From: Burkholderiaceae bacterium | Lineage (GTDB): Bacteria > Pseudomonadota > Gammaproteobacteria > Burkholderiales > Burkholderiaceae_C | NCBI GenBank assembly: GCA_029864165.1 | Contig: JAOTTZ010000111.1 | Location: 1-6,448, forward strand | Reading direction: 5' to 3' | Length of the DNA: 6,448 nt | In this document: positions 5,696 through 6,448 of the stretch, in pieces | Layout: each line of letters begins with the position of its first letter | Position numbering within the stretch: position 1 is the first letter of the stretch | The notes under the pieces: model-generated | What the model was told of the DNA's origin: nothing | Seen by the model: only the letters and a program-made list of their open reading frames with translations | The model's database searches: none | Made by a program: the position numbers and the translations under genes

Positions 5696-6448
5696 TCAGC
5701 CTCGCTGGGCCAAGGGTACGACGTCGCGATGGACAGGTCCGGTAAATAGCTGACGCGGACGACCGATCTTGTATTCCGAGTCGCCGATCATTTCGTTCAA
5801 TTGCGCTATCCACCCCACCGTGCGGGCGAGCGCAAAAATTGCAGTGAACAGGCTTACCGGTATCCCGATGGCGCGCTGGACGATGCCGGAGTAGAAGTCA
5901 ACGTTGGGGTAGAGCTTGCGGGACACGAAGTAATCGTCTTCCAACGCAATTTTCTCCAGCGCCATTGCAAGCTTGAACAGAGGGTCTTTTTGCAGGCCTA
6001 GCGCGTTGAGCACTTCGTGGCAGGTCTCGCGCATCAACTTGGCGCGCGGGTCGTAGTTTTTATAGACGCGATGCCCAAAGCCCATCAGTTTGACGCCCGA
6101 GCCCTTGTCCTTGACGCGGGCGATGAATTCGCCGATCTTCTCGACGCCGCCCATGGCCTGCACTTCTTCCAGCATGTTCAGCGCAGCCTCGTTGGCTCCC
6201 CCATGCGCGGGGCCCCATAAACATGCCACGCCGGCCGAGATGGCCGCGAACGGGTTGGTCCCGGATGAGCCGCACAGCCGCACAGTGGAAGTCGATGCGT
6301 TTTGTTCATGGTCTGCATGCAGAATGAAAATGCGATCGAGCGCACGCACCGTGACGTCGTTGGGCTCGTATTCCTCGCACGGCGTACCGAACATCATGCG
6401 TGTGAAATTGGCGGTATAGCCGAGCGAGTTCCTAGGGTAGATGTAAGG
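5696..6448 (-). CDS. gltA: Citrate synthase (type II), C-terminal 250 residues
   Basis: Citrate synthase condenses acetyl-CoA and oxaloacetate to citrate, the entry step of the TCA cycle, in the cytosol. The frame is open from the right edge (first whole codon CCT, 6448-6446) to TGA at 5698-5696, giving 250 residues. By alignment from memory with E. coli GltA (427 residues), about 182 N-terminal residues lie outside the window. The three catalytic residues are present: the histidine in [10 protein letters not shown] (fragment residue 82, E. coli H264), the histidine in [14 protein letters not shown] (126, E. coli H305) and the aspartate in PNVDFYSG (184, E. coli D362). [14 protein letters not shown] and ARTVGWIAQ are also typical of the Gram-negative type. 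Three extra residues sit between the two histidines relative to E. coli. In many betaproteobacteria gltA follows the sdh genes, which would lie to the right here. The gene looks intact within the window. Confidence 0.98.
   Translation of the reverse strand, partial: PYIYPRNSLGYTANFTRMMFGTPCEEYEPNDVTVRALDRIFILHADHEQNASTSTVRLCGSSGTNPFAAISAGVACLWGPAHGGANEAALNMLEEVQAMGGVEKIGEFIARVKDKGSGVKLMGFGHRVYKNYDPRAKLMRETCHEVLNALGLQKDPLFKLAMALEKIALEDDYFVSRKLYPNVDFYSGIVQRAIGIPVSLFTAIFALARTVGWIAQLNEMIGDSEYKIGRPRQLFTGPVHRDVVPLAQRG

Noticed and set aside
1..6448. Hidden defence, mobile or CRISPR system
   Set aside because: All coding space is taken by housekeeping, signalling or secreted-enzyme genes; there is no transposase, integrase, toxin, tRNA or regularly spaced repeat.

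Overview
The window looks like ordinary chromosome from a high-GC betaproteobacterium. It is most likely a member of the Burkholderiales close to Comamonadaceae. I infer this from the protein styles (a DUF815 ATPase overlapping a MutT-type Nudix gene, a SlmA with a long N-terminal tail, and a hexameric-type GltA), not from any database match. All six genes lie on the minus strand, so transcription runs from right to left. Coding density is high and the largest gap without a gene is about 184 bases.

In transcription order, starting at the right edge: (1) the C-terminal 250 residues of citrate synthase GltA, cut by the window edge; (2) a membrane-anchored diguanylate cyclase with an extracytoplasmic sensor, a GAF domain and an intact GGEEF catalytic motif with its inhibitory site; (3) SlmA, the TetR-family nucleoid occlusion factor; (4) a DUF815 AAA+ ATPase; (5) a MutT-type Nudix hydrolase whose start overlaps the end of the ATPase gene; (6) an exported subtilisin-family (S8) serine protease whose C-terminus runs off the left edge in an InlB-like repeat domain.

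The genes do not form one pathway. The only tight coupling is between the DUF815 ATPase and the Nudix gene, which overlap by about 26 bases. slmA lies 52 bases upstream of the ATPase, separated by a striking long hairpin (positions 3110-3169) whose left end covers the spacer and whose right end includes the slmA stop codon. gltA, the cyclase and the protease look like independent units. No gap shows a convincing intrinsic terminator with a T-tract.

I found no convincing new multi-gene system. The best leads are non-coding: the hairpin between slmA and the ATPase gene, a perfect 18-base palindrome just upstream of slmA, and a short sequence resembling the hairpin arm at the stop codon of the cyclase gene. 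No RNA genes, CRISPR arrays or insertion sequences were seen.
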